Below, one piece after another: positions 1 to 5,668 of a stretch of 10,473 bases of DNA. The notes beneath the pieces are model-generated. The model ran no database searches. It worked only from the letters and a program-made list of their open reading frames with translations, and was not told the origin of the DNA. The stretch comes from Emcibacteraceae bacterium (GTDB lineage Bacteria > Pseudomonadota > Alphaproteobacteria > Sphingomonadales > Emcibacteraceae): assembly GCA_016763335.1 (NCBI GenBank), contig JAESUD010000330.1:1-10473 (forward strand), in the 5' to 3' direction. The translations under genes were made by a program, and so were the position numbers. Numbering within the stretch: position 1 is the first letter of the stretch; each line of letters opens with the position of its first letter.

Positions 1-291
1 GATTTTTTGTTTATTTGTAGGATTTTCAATCACCGCGAAATGCCACGGTTGATGGTTTGCGCCGCTTGGGGCAAGGCCGGCAGCTTTGATGCAGTTTTCA
101 ATAATTTCACGGGGAACGGCTCTGGTGGAATATTCGCGTATCGTATGACGTTTTTTCATCAAATTATAAAAGTCTTGTGACTTTTTGACCATATCCTCGT
201 CGGTCATGTCCCACTTATCTGGCATTGGTAATGCCTTATATTTGTTATCAAGCGGGATTGATGATTGGTATTTTTTATCTGTATCTGACAT
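1..291 (-). CDS. Nitroreductase family protein, iodotyrosine-deiodinase-like (N-terminal 97 residues; cut by window edge)
   Basis: This is the beginning of an FMN-dependent nitroreductase-fold oxidoreductase; the frame is still open at base 1. Reading from the ATG at 291 gives 97 residues. A short polar leader is followed by SQDFYNLMKKRHTIREYS (about residues 38-55) and then APSGANHQPWHFAVI (about 74-88). The R-x-(S/T)-(I/V)-R segment contacts FMN phosphate in this family, and the APSGA-x-x-QPW segment is the other hallmark. The long leader before the RR/RH motif and the APSGAxxxPW spelling resemble the iodotyrosine deiodinase branch more than NfsB, but substrate cannot be read from this fragment; bacterial members may act on halogenated phenols, quinones or nitro compounds. 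An AGGG Shine-Dalgarno-like stretch lies just upstream of the ATG. The gene follows uup on the same strand after 66 bases and appears to have its own promoter with a palindromic operator candidate. The family assignment is firm; the subfamily is inferred. Confidence 0.88.
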   Translation of the reverse strand, partial: MSDTDKKYQSSIPLDNKYKALPMPDKWDMTDEDMVKKSQDFYNLMKKRHTIREYSTRAVPREIIENCIKAAGLAPSGANHQPWHFAVIENPTNKQKI

Positions 292-316
292 TCTTTACCC
301 TGATTAATTATCCAAC

Positions 317-336
317 ATTATTATGATCATAATAAT
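317..336. promoter_or_regulatory. Perfect 20-bp palindrome, operator candidate for the nitroreductase gene
   Basis: ATTATTATGATCATAATAAT is a perfect 10+10 inverted repeat with no spacer, centred between 326 and 327. It overlaps the -10 hexamer and most of the spacer of the candidate minus-strand promoter, where a repressor dimer would block polymerase. Size and symmetry fit MarR-, TetR- or similar dimeric regulators, but no regulator gene is visible here. As a hairpin it would be AT-rich, without a loop or adjacent U-tract, so it is a poor terminator for uup. Confidence 0.5.
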
Positions 337-348
337 AATTTATTTCAA
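320..348 (-). promoter_or_regulatory. Sigma70-like promoter for the nitroreductase gene
   Basis: On the minus strand, TTGAAA (343-348) and CATAAT (320-325) are each one base from consensus and are separated by exactly 17 bases. Transcription would start near 313, leaving a leader of about 20 bases before the ATG at 291. The promoter begins only 9 bases after the uup stop codon and lets the nitroreductase be expressed apart from uup. This is prediction from sequence only. Confidence 0.5.
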
Positions 349-357
349 ATGTAACTA

Positions 358-2160
358 TTATGTTTGCTCGCGCATTAATTCAAGCTCAAGCCACTCTTCT
401 TCTTTTTCAAGCAGCAGGGTTGATAATTTCTCAAGCTCACGCGTTGCTTGGTTAAAAGCGTCTGCATTTGTACTGTATAAATCCGGCTCGGCTAATTTCG
501 CCTCAAGCTTTTTGATGTCATTCGATATGACGGTCATTTCTTTTGGCAAATTTTCAAGCGCAAACTGATGCTTAAAGCTCAGTTTTTTATTACTCGTTTT
601 TGTCGCCGTTGGTTGTTTTTTATCAGATTTAGTTTTCTTGGAATTTTCAGTCGCAGGCCCGTCAATGCGGTTTTTGCGCTGGCGAACATAATCACTATAT
701 CCACCGGGATATTCACGGACGTCTGCATTTCCTTCCATGACGATGGTCGATGTTACAAGACGGTCAAGGAAATCACGGTCATGGCTGACCAAGATTAGGG
801 TGCCATCATAATCGCTGAGCACATCTTGCAATAAATCGAGCGTGTCCATATCAAGATCATTAGTCGGTTCGTCGAGGATCAAAAGATTGGTTGGCTGCGC
901 CAGTGTTTTAGCAAGAAGTAATCGGTTTTTTTCACCGCCCGATAAAGAACTGACCGGGCTGTGGGCTTGCGATGCGTCAAAAAGAAAATCCTTGAGATAG
1001 GATATGATATGTTTTGAATGACCACGCACCATAATATGGTCGCCACCGTCGCTCAGGGTATCCCAGACGGTATCGGTATCTTTAATAAGGCTACGGTGCT
1101 GATCAAGAAATGTTGCTTGCAAGTTTGTGCCGAGCTTGACCGTACCGTGATCAGGGGCAAGGCTTCCGGTTAATATTTTAAGAAGAGTCGTTTTGCCGGC
1201 ACCATTTGGACCGATAATACCGACACGGTCACCGCGCAGTATTTTTATGGAAAAATCATTTAAAATTGGTGCGCCGTCAAAGGTAATGCTGACTTTATCG
1301 GCTTCAATAACTTTTTTACCCGAAGATTTCGAGCTGTCAGTGGCAAGCTTAACAGTGCCAGTCACAGCAATTTGTTCTGCGCGTTTTTCCCGAAGTTCCC
1401 AGAGGTTGCGCATTCTACCCATGTTTCGTTTGCGGCGGGCGGTAATGCCTTTATGGGACCAGTCGGTTTCTTTTTCTATTAATTTATTGAGCTTGGCCCG
1501 TCCGGCAGTTTCTTGTTCCAGTATGATATTTGACCATTCATCGAAATGGGCAAAGCCTTTATCTAACCGCCTGACAATACCGCGGTCGAGCCAGAATGTT
1601 GTATTTGTCAGATTATTTAAAAACGTACGGTCATGGCTAATAATGACTAATGCCCCACGCCAAGCTTTTAATTTATATTCGAGCCATTCTATGGTTGTGA
1701 TATCAAGATGGTTTGTTGGCTCATCAAGCAACATTATATCTGTGTCACTAATCAACGCCCGTGCAATGGCGGCGCGGCGTCGCTCACCGCCTGACATGGT
1801 CGCAGTTTTCATCTCAGCCGTCAGGCCAATTTCCTCAAGGATAATATCAACCTGAAAATGATCTTCAGCGGAACTGTGAACCAGTCCCGATGCCACATAT
1901 TCATGGGCAGTAATATAATCTGATAAATCAGGGTCCTGCTCAAGGTAGGTTACATGGCAACCCGGCTTGATAAAGCGTTCACCGCTATCTTGTTCAACGG
2001 TACCATGAATGATTTTCATTAATGTGGATTTTCCAGCGCCGTTTCGTCCGACAAGTGAAATGCGGTCATGGGCACCAATGAAAATTTCAGCACAATTAAA
2101 GAGTGGGTCTGGACCAAACCTAAGGCTCATATTAGTTAATGTTAGTAGTGGCGGTGCCAT
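358..2160 (-). CDS. uup: ABC-F family ATPase Uup
   Basis: This is a soluble cytoplasmic twin-ATPase of the ABC-F family, which acts on ribosomes or nucleic acid rather than in membrane transport; Uup is linked to transposon excision, branched DNA processing and ribosome function. The 600-residue protein has two ABC domains. Domain 1 has Walker A GRNGAGKST (38-46), signature SGGER (123-127), Walker B LLDEPTNHLD (144-153) and SHD (175-177). Domain 2 has GPNGAGKTT (317-325), LSGGE (406-410), ILDEPTNDLD (428-437) and SHD (459-461). Both catalytic glutamates are intact, so both sites should hydrolyse ATP. The inter-domain linker carries the basic RRKRN stretch (242-246). The last 80 residues or so form a Lys/Glu-rich coiled coil, the C-terminal domain that separates Uup from EttA; length is close to E. 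coli Uup (about 635). I chose the ATG at 2160 because MAPPLLTLTNMSLRFG matches the family N-terminus. The frame can be extended to a TTG at 2229, but those 23 extra residues look unconserved. msrP is divergent. Confidence 0.93.
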   Translation of the reverse strand: MAPPLLTLTNMSLRFGPDPLFNCAEIFIGAHDRISLVGRNGAGKSTLMKIIHGTVEQDSGERFIKPGCHVTYLEQDPDLSDYITAHEYVASGLVHSSAEDHFQVDIILEEIGLTAEMKTATMSGGERRRAAIARALISDTDIMLLDEPTNHLDITTIEWLEYKLKAWRGALVIISHDRTFLNNLTNTTFWLDRGIVRRLDKGFAHFDEWSNIILEQETAGRAKLNKLIEKETDWSHKGITARRKRNMGRMRNLWELREKRAEQIAVTGTVKLATDSSKSSGKKVIEADKVSITFDGAPILNDFSIKILRGDRVGIIGPNGAGKTTLLKILTGSLAPDHGTVKLGTNLQATFLDQHRSLIKDTDTVWDTLSDGGDHIMVRGHSKHIISYLKDFLFDASQAHSPVSSLSGGEKNRLLLAKTLAQPTNLLILDEPTNDLDMDTLDLLQDVLSDYDGTLILVSHDRDFLDRLVTSTIVMEGNADVREYPGGYSDYVRQRKNRIDGPATENSKKTKSDKKQPTATKTSNKKLSFKHQFALENLPKEMTVISNDIKKLEAKLAEPDLYSTNADAFNQATRELEKLSTLLLEKEEEWLELELMREQT

Positions 2161-2249
2161 ATTTGGGCTTTCTTTATCTGTTAAGGTTAAGCCAATAACA
2201 TAAATGTGATATGCTGTTAATAGTAACAATGCACAATTAGGGATATATA

Positions 2250-2278
2250 TTAAAATTCTAAATTAGAACATATATAAA
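2250..2278 (+). promoter_or_regulatory. Candidate promoter of the msrP-msrQ-yjbQ operon
   Basis: TTAAAA (2250-2255) and TATAAA (2273-2278) are spaced by 17 bases. The -10 matches consensus at five of six positions and the -35 at four. The predicted transcript start, near 2285, leaves a very short leader and would cut close to the AGG Shine-Dalgarno at 2284-2286, so the true start may lie further upstream in this very AT-rich gap. A 13-bp palindrome fills most of the spacer. Confidence 0.35.
2256..2268. promoter_or_regulatory. 13-bp palindrome TTCTAAATTAGAA, operator candidate upstream of msrP
   Basis: TTCTAA and TTAGAA form a perfect 6-1-6 inverted repeat, lying entirely between the candidate -35 and -10 boxes of msrP. 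The position suits a repressor. The surrounding DNA is AT-rich, which raises the chance of coincidental symmetry. No regulator gene is present in the window. Confidence 0.35.
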
Positions 2279-2293
2279 TAATCAGGTAACATA

Positions 2294-3250
2294 ATGTTGA
2301 TAAAGACTAAAAACGCATGGGATATAAGTGAAAATAACGTCACGTCAGAAAAAGATTATTTTTCCAGGCGTGATTTTATCAAAGCGGCCGGTTTAATTGG
2401 CGCCGGGACGGCGGCAAGTCTATCGATGCCGGGCAGTGCATTATCGCAGGAAAAATTAAAAACGTTGGCAAATGAATTTGATGGCCGCGATATTCAGGAC
2501 GAGCAAACTGATGCCCGGGCAATCCTTAACTATAATAATTTTTATGAGTTTGGCATGGATAAAGATGATCCTGCAAAAAACAGTCATACATTAATCACCG
2601 AACCATGGACGGTAACAGTGGATGGTCACTGTGAAAATAGGGGCACATTCAGTGTTGAAGACTTGATTGATTTCAATAATCTTCAGGAACGAATATACAG
2701 AATGCGCTGCGTTGAGGCATGGTCAATGGTCATCCCGTGGGTGGGTGTGTCTTTATCAGAAATTATCAAAAAATTAAAACCGACGTCAAATGCAAAATAC
2801 GTATATTTTGAAACATTGGTTGATAAAAAACAAATGCCCGGACAAAATAAAGGTATTATAAAATGGCCTTACCGTGAAGGTCTGCGGATGGATGAAGCAA
2901 TGAACCCGCTGACCATAATGGCTGTTGGCCTTTACGGTGAAACGCTGTCCAATCAAAATGGTGCCCCACTTCGTCTCGTCGTGCCGTGGAAATATGGCTT
3001 TAAAGGCGTTAAATCAATTGTTAAAATCTCTTTTGTTGAAAAAGAACCAAATTCAAGCTGGATGCGCCTTGCGCCGCATGAATATGGGTTTTATGCCAAC
3101 GTAAATCCAAAAGTACCCCATCCGCGTTGGTCGCAAGCCAGTGAACGCAGAATTGGTGATTTTAGACGCAGGGACACATTGATGTATAATGGTTACGGGG
3201 AAATGGTTGCGCATCTATATGACGGTATGGACCTGCGAAGAAATTTCTGA
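2294..3250 (+). CDS. msrP: Protein-methionine-sulfoxide reductase catalytic subunit MsrP (molybdopterin, Tat-exported)
   Basis: MsrP reduces methionine sulfoxide in oxidised periplasmic proteins, using electrons passed from quinones through MsrQ. The 318-residue product begins with a cytoplasmic lead and a twin-arginine motif SRRDFIK (24-30), followed by a hydrophobic Ala/Gly stretch and a likely cleavage region around 50, so it should fold with its molybdopterin cofactor before Tat export. The sulfite-oxidase fold is shown by RMRCVEAWSMVIPW (137-149). C139 is the expected molybdenum thiolate ligand. GAPLRLVVPWKYGFKGVKSI (223-242) is the MsrP signature in the cofactor-binding half. Length is normal for the family (E. 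coli about 334). AGG at 2284-2286 lies 7 bases before the ATG and supports this start. The stop overlaps the msrQ start by one base, as expected for partner subunits. Its divergent neighbour is uup. Confidence 0.95.
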   Translation: MLIKTKNAWDISENNVTSEKDYFSRRDFIKAAGLIGAGTAASLSMPGSALSQEKLKTLANEFDGRDIQDEQTDARAILNYNNFYEFGMDKDDPAKNSHTLITEPWTVTVDGHCENRGTFSVEDLIDFNNLQERIYRMRCVEAWSMVIPWVGVSLSEIIKKLKPTSNAKYVYFETLVDKKQMPGQNKGIIKWPYREGLRMDEAMNPLTIMAVGLYGETLSNQNGAPLRLVVPWKYGFKGVKSIVKISFVEKEPNSSWMRLAPHEYGFYANVNPKVPHPRWSQASERRIGDFRRRDTLMYNGYGEMVAHLYDGMDLRRNF

Positions 3251-3864
3251 TGAAAATAAACCCGCGCCGCCTTTTATTACACATTGTCTGTGTCATACCG
3301 GCATTATGGTTATTTTGGCAAATCTGGCTTTGGTATAATTTTGCCTCGCATGAACTGACGGCAAACCCCATTGAATATATTACTGATTTTACGGGTGACT
3401 GGACCATCCGGTTTTTGCTTTTGACGCTTGCAATCACGCCGCTTGCGAGGCTTACAAAGATAAAATCACCCAAATATAGACGCGCCATCGGGCTTTATGC
3501 TTTTTTCTATGGTTTGCTTCATTTCTTAAATTATATGGTCCTTGATTATTTCTTTGATTGGCCGCTTATCCTGGAAGATATTTTTAAAAGACCGGCGATC
3601 ACATTCGGTATGTTGGCATTTACGATGCTAATCCCGCTTGCGGTCACGTCGATTAAATTTATCATAAAAAAAATGGCGGCAAACTGGCAAAAACTTCACA
3701 GATTGATTTATCTGATCACTGTTTTTGCTGTAGTGCATAATTATATGATGGTGAAAGCGGATGTACTTATACCCGTTATCCATGCTATGATATTATTTGG
3801 TTTGTTAGGGGTACGGGTATTTTTAAGCTTTAAAAAACGTAAGCGCGCTATGAAAAACATCTGA
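3250..3864 (+). CDS. msrQ: Haem-binding membrane subunit MsrQ of the MsrPQ system
   Basis: MsrQ is an inner-membrane b-type cytochrome of the ferric-reductase-like family that carries electrons from the quinone pool to periplasmic MsrP. The 204-residue protein is strongly hydrophobic, with about six membrane segments, beginning near 8-30, 52-66, 80-97, 116-138, 150-168 and 172-193. Histidines in the places expected for haem ligands are H91 (GLLHFLNY), H150 (KLHRLIY) and H163 (AVVHNYM). These match the spacing of the ligand histidines known in E. coli MsrQ. The basic tail FKKRKRAMK fits a cytoplasmic C-terminus. The ATG shares its A with the msrP stop (TGATG). Only a weak AAGAAA precedes it, so translation is probably coupled to msrP. 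Confidence 0.95.
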   Translation: MKINPRRLLLHIVCVIPALWLFWQIWLWYNFASHELTANPIEYITDFTGDWTIRFLLLTLAITPLARLTKIKSPKYRRAIGLYAFFYGLLHFLNYMVLDYFFDWPLILEDIFKRPAITFGMLAFTMLIPLAVTSIKFIIKKMAANWQKLHRLIYLITVFAVVHNYMMVKADVLIPVIHAMILFGLLGVRVFLSFKKRKRAMKNI

Positions 3865-3880
3865 CAAAGAAATAACCACC

Positions 3881-4300
3881 ATGAAACAATTCTCGCATGA
3901 AATTACTTTTCAAACGACAGGGTCAAGTCTGCTTGATGTAACGGGCCCCATTAACCGTTGGGTTGATGAACAGGAAATATCACAGGGGCTACTTACGATC
4001 TTTATTCGTCATACATCGGCTTCTCTCACTATTCAGGAAAATGCCGATCCATCGGTACTTTATGATTTGAATAATTTTTTTAGAAAACTAGTTCCTGATG
4101 ATACGCGGCTCTACAGTCATAATGCGGAAGGGGCGGATGATATGCCAGCGCATATTAAATCTGCACTGACCCAGACCCAACTCACAATTCCCGTTTCTGC
4201 GGCGGCGATGGTGCTGGGTACTTGGCAGGGTATATATATATTTGAACATCGGGCTCATGCTCATAAACGCACTATATCGCTGCATTTAATAGGCGAATAA
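3881..4300 (+). CDS. yjbQ: YjbQ / UPF0047 family protein
   Basis: This is a small cytoplasmic protein of the UPF0047 (YjbQ) family. Members are often annotated as secondary thiamine-phosphate synthase because some complement a thiE mutant weakly, but the physiological role is not settled. The 139-residue length is typical. Family motifs seen are HTSASLTIQENADPSV (44-59), the SHNAEGADDMPAHIK block (79-93), and the end motif GTWQGIYIFEHRAHAHKR (113-130), with clustered histidines 123, 126 and 128 near the putative active site. It starts 16 bases after msrQ with no promoter evident, so it is probably the third gene of the msrPQ transcript. A functional link to sulfoxide repair is only suggested by position. 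The Shine-Dalgarno is weak (AAAGAAA). Confidence 0.92.
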   Translation: MKQFSHEITFQTTGSSLLDVTGPINRWVDEQEISQGLLTIFIRHTSASLTIQENADPSVLYDLNNFFRKLVPDDTRLYSHNAEGADDMPAHIKSALTQTQLTIPVSAAAMVLGTWQGIYIFEHRAHAHKRTISLHLIGE

Positions 4301-4328
4301 TTATTGTGCTATTTTTAATGATAAAGCC

Positions 4329-4334
4329 TATAGT
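4329..4334 (+). promoter_or_regulatory. Weak -10 candidate in the 63-base gap before the aminotransferase gene
   Basis: The gap 4301-4363 is AT-rich. TTGTGC (4304-4309) and TATAGT (4329-4334) could be -35 and -10, but the 19-base spacer is long. A second TATAGT lies at 4345-4350. No clear terminator for yjbQ is seen here, so read-through from the msrPQ operon is equally possible. Confidence 0.2.
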
Positions 4335-4363
4335 TTAGAAAAAATATAGTGTGGGATTTTGTT

Positions 4364-4486
4364 ATGAAAAAATTATTATCTGAAAATAAATTGATGGATA
4401 CACGGCGTGGTCTTCTAAAAGCAGCGGGACTTGGTGCCATAGCCTGGGGTCATTGGTGGAAATTCAGCATTTTCTCAAGGAGTTGA
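4364..4486 (+). pseudogene. Tat signal-peptide fragment, the out-of-frame 5' end of the downstream aminotransferase gene
   Basis: An ATG at 4364, preceded by GGGA 7 bases upstream, opens a 40-codon frame ending at TGA 4484-4486. It begins MKKLLSENKLMDTRRGLLKA and then AGLGAIAW, a twin-arginine signal peptide with TRRGLLK at residues 13-19. After the tryptophan the product turns to unlikely HWWKFSIF. The frame used by the downstream aminotransferase is open from 4443, and its residues there read VIGGNSAFSQG, a natural continuation of the signal peptide. Removing one G from the GGGG run at 4446-4449 joins the two into one 422-residue protein. The indel must lie between 4443 and 4483. It may be a sequencing or assembly error, a real inactivating mutation, or, least likely, recoding. 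Confidence 0.75.
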
Positions 4487-4547
4487 TTTTTCAAATAGCA
4501 AAGATATTGATGATGATCTAGTTTTCGCTGAAGTTAGAAATCAACTG

Positions 4548-5633
4548 ATGCTCAAAAATAACCTTGTTTATTTGAATACGGGGACTTTGGGACCGGCACC
4601 AAAACTGGTTTATGATAAAGTTTCTTCATTAATGAAACGCCTAGAATCCAATCCAGCCATTGAAAATTTTGGCCCATTAGGGCAGGAAATGGAAAAGACA
4701 CGCGGTAAAGTAGCGGCATTTATGGGGGCAGACGAAGACGAAATTATCCTGACACGAAATACTACTGAAGGGATCAGTATGGTATGTTCAGGAATTTCAT
4801 GGAACGCTGGTGATGAAATTCTCACCACCAATCATGAACATGGTGGTGCAGAAACAGGTCTTGATTTTCTGCGTGATACAAAAGGCGCGGTCATTAAAAA
4901 AATAGCCATGCCTTTTCCGGTGTCTAGTAAAGATCAGCTGCTTTCACTTATTAAATCCAATATTACAGATAAAACAAAAATTCTACTGCTTAGCCATATA
5001 GAAACGGTAACGGGGCTTCGCTGGCCAATTAAAGAAGTTTCTGAATTAATCAAAGACCATGATATTCTGTTTATTGTTGATGGTGCCCAAGCAGCAGGCA
5101 TGCTTCATATTGATCTTCACGACCTTGGGTGTGATGTCTATACCTGTAGCGGTCATAAATGGATAATGGGCCCAAAAGAAACAGGCATACTTTATCTGCG
5201 CAAGGCAATTCAAGAAAGAGTAAATAATGTTTTCATAACGGGTGGCTACGGTGTTTATTCCCATTCATCCGGTACGCGTAATGCACCGATCATTATTGGC
5301 TTTGGTGATGTTCTAGATTGGCATATGGCCATCGGTACTAAACGAATTGAAGACAGATGTCTTGAGCTGGCAGCCTATTGCCGGGCTGAGCTTAAGAAAA
5401 TTAAGGGTATCAAAATTATCAGCTCCGACGTTGCAGACTTATCAACAGCTATTGTCAGTTTTAGTCTGGAAGGCGGTATAAAAAATGGCGATGTTTTTAG
5501 AGGCATGAGAGATAAGAATATCACTATCAAAAGACTACCTCAATATAATGCCATTCGCATTTCCAACCATATGTTCACAACTAATGCTGATGTGGATAAA
5601 ATGATCATTTTATTGAAAGAGTATTTAGTTTAA
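4548..5633 (+). CDS. Class V aminotransferase, PLP-dependent (isopenicillin-N-epimerase-like), lacking its in-frame 5' end
   Basis: This is a fold-type I PLP enzyme of aminotransferase class V, the superfamily of cysteine desulfurases, CefD-like epimerases and EgtE-like lyases. From the ATG at 4548 it gives 361 residues. Visible motifs are NTGTLGPAP (10-18), the substrate-end glycine-rich loop; TRNTTEGI (69-76), near the PLP phosphate; VDGAQAAG (177-184), where D178 should pair with the pyridine nitrogen; and SGHKW (201-205), where K204 is the Schiff-base lysine. SGTRNAP (241-247) is also family-typical. The catalytic core looks intact. The ATG at 4548 has no convincing Shine-Dalgarno and the frame continues upstream to 4443 with protein-like sequence, so it is probably not the original start: a Tat signal peptide lies upstream in another frame. 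With the frame restored, the enzyme would be 422 residues and periplasmic, exported with PLP bound. Substrate is unknown; desulfurase activity is not supported by an obvious motif. Confidence 0.88.
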   Translation: MLKNNLVYLNTGTLGPAPKLVYDKVSSLMKRLESNPAIENFGPLGQEMEKTRGKVAAFMGADEDEIILTRNTTEGISMVCSGISWNAGDEILTTNHEHGGAETGLDFLRDTKGAVIKKIAMPFPVSSKDQLLSLIKSNITDKTKILLLSHIETVTGLRWPIKEVSELIKDHDILFIVDGAQAAGMLHIDLHDLGCDVYTCSGHKWIMGPKETGILYLRKAIQERVNNVFITGGYGVYSHSSGTRNAPIIIGFGDVLDWHMAIGTKRIEDRCLELAAYCRAELKKIKGIKIISSDVADLSTAIVSFSLEGGIKNGDVFRGMRDKNITIKRLPQYNAIRISNHMFTTNADVDKMIILLKEYLV

Positions 5634-5661
5634 GTCCCGCGATTAAAAATCACGGGACTTA
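5631..5661. terminator. Hairpin between convergent genes, probable bidirectional terminator
   Basis: TAAGTCCCGCGATT (5631-5644) and AATCACGGGACTTA (5648-5661) form a 14-bp stem with one mismatched pair and a 3-base AAA loop. The left arm begins with the TAA stop of the aminotransferase gene, and the stop of the DUF481 gene on the other strand is only 7 bases to the right. The mismatch is C-A in plus-strand RNA but a G-U wobble in minus-strand RNA, so the minus-strand hairpin is slightly stronger. Neither side has a clean U-tract directly after the stem, so efficiency is uncertain. Confidence 0.6.
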
Positions 5662-5668
5662 GAAAAAA

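Noticed and set aside
1193..1855. Long open frame of 220 codons on the plus strand, antisense to uup
   Set aside because: It lies wholly within uup, whose two ATPase domains are unmistakable; the antisense product has no recognisable motif and is a coding shadow.
2215..2228. TGTTA/TAACA inverted repeat in the uup-msrP gap
   Set aside because: Five-base arms in AT-rich DNA are expected by chance, and I could not assign a good uup promoter around it.
2161..2229. 23-residue N-terminal extension of Uup from a TTG codon
   Set aside because: The extension does not resemble Uup proteins, while MAPPLLTLTNMSLRFG from the ATG at 2160 matches the family start.
2256..2268. Irr-type iron control element upstream of msrP
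   Set aside because: The half-sites TTAGAA/TTCTAA recall the Irr motif, but they occur in the opposite order and with a one-base spacer, so the match is not valid.
3162..3488. Minus-strand open frame across the msrP/msrQ junction
   Set aside because: It overlaps two well-supported genes, and its product has no signal peptide or motif; a shadow.
4443..4483. Programmed frameshift in the aminotransferase leader
   Set aside because: There is no recognisable slippery heptamer, stimulatory hairpin or rare-codon stall; an indel or sequencing error at a short homopolymer is simpler. TTTT at 4470-4473 is an alternative site but gives a less signal-like peptide.
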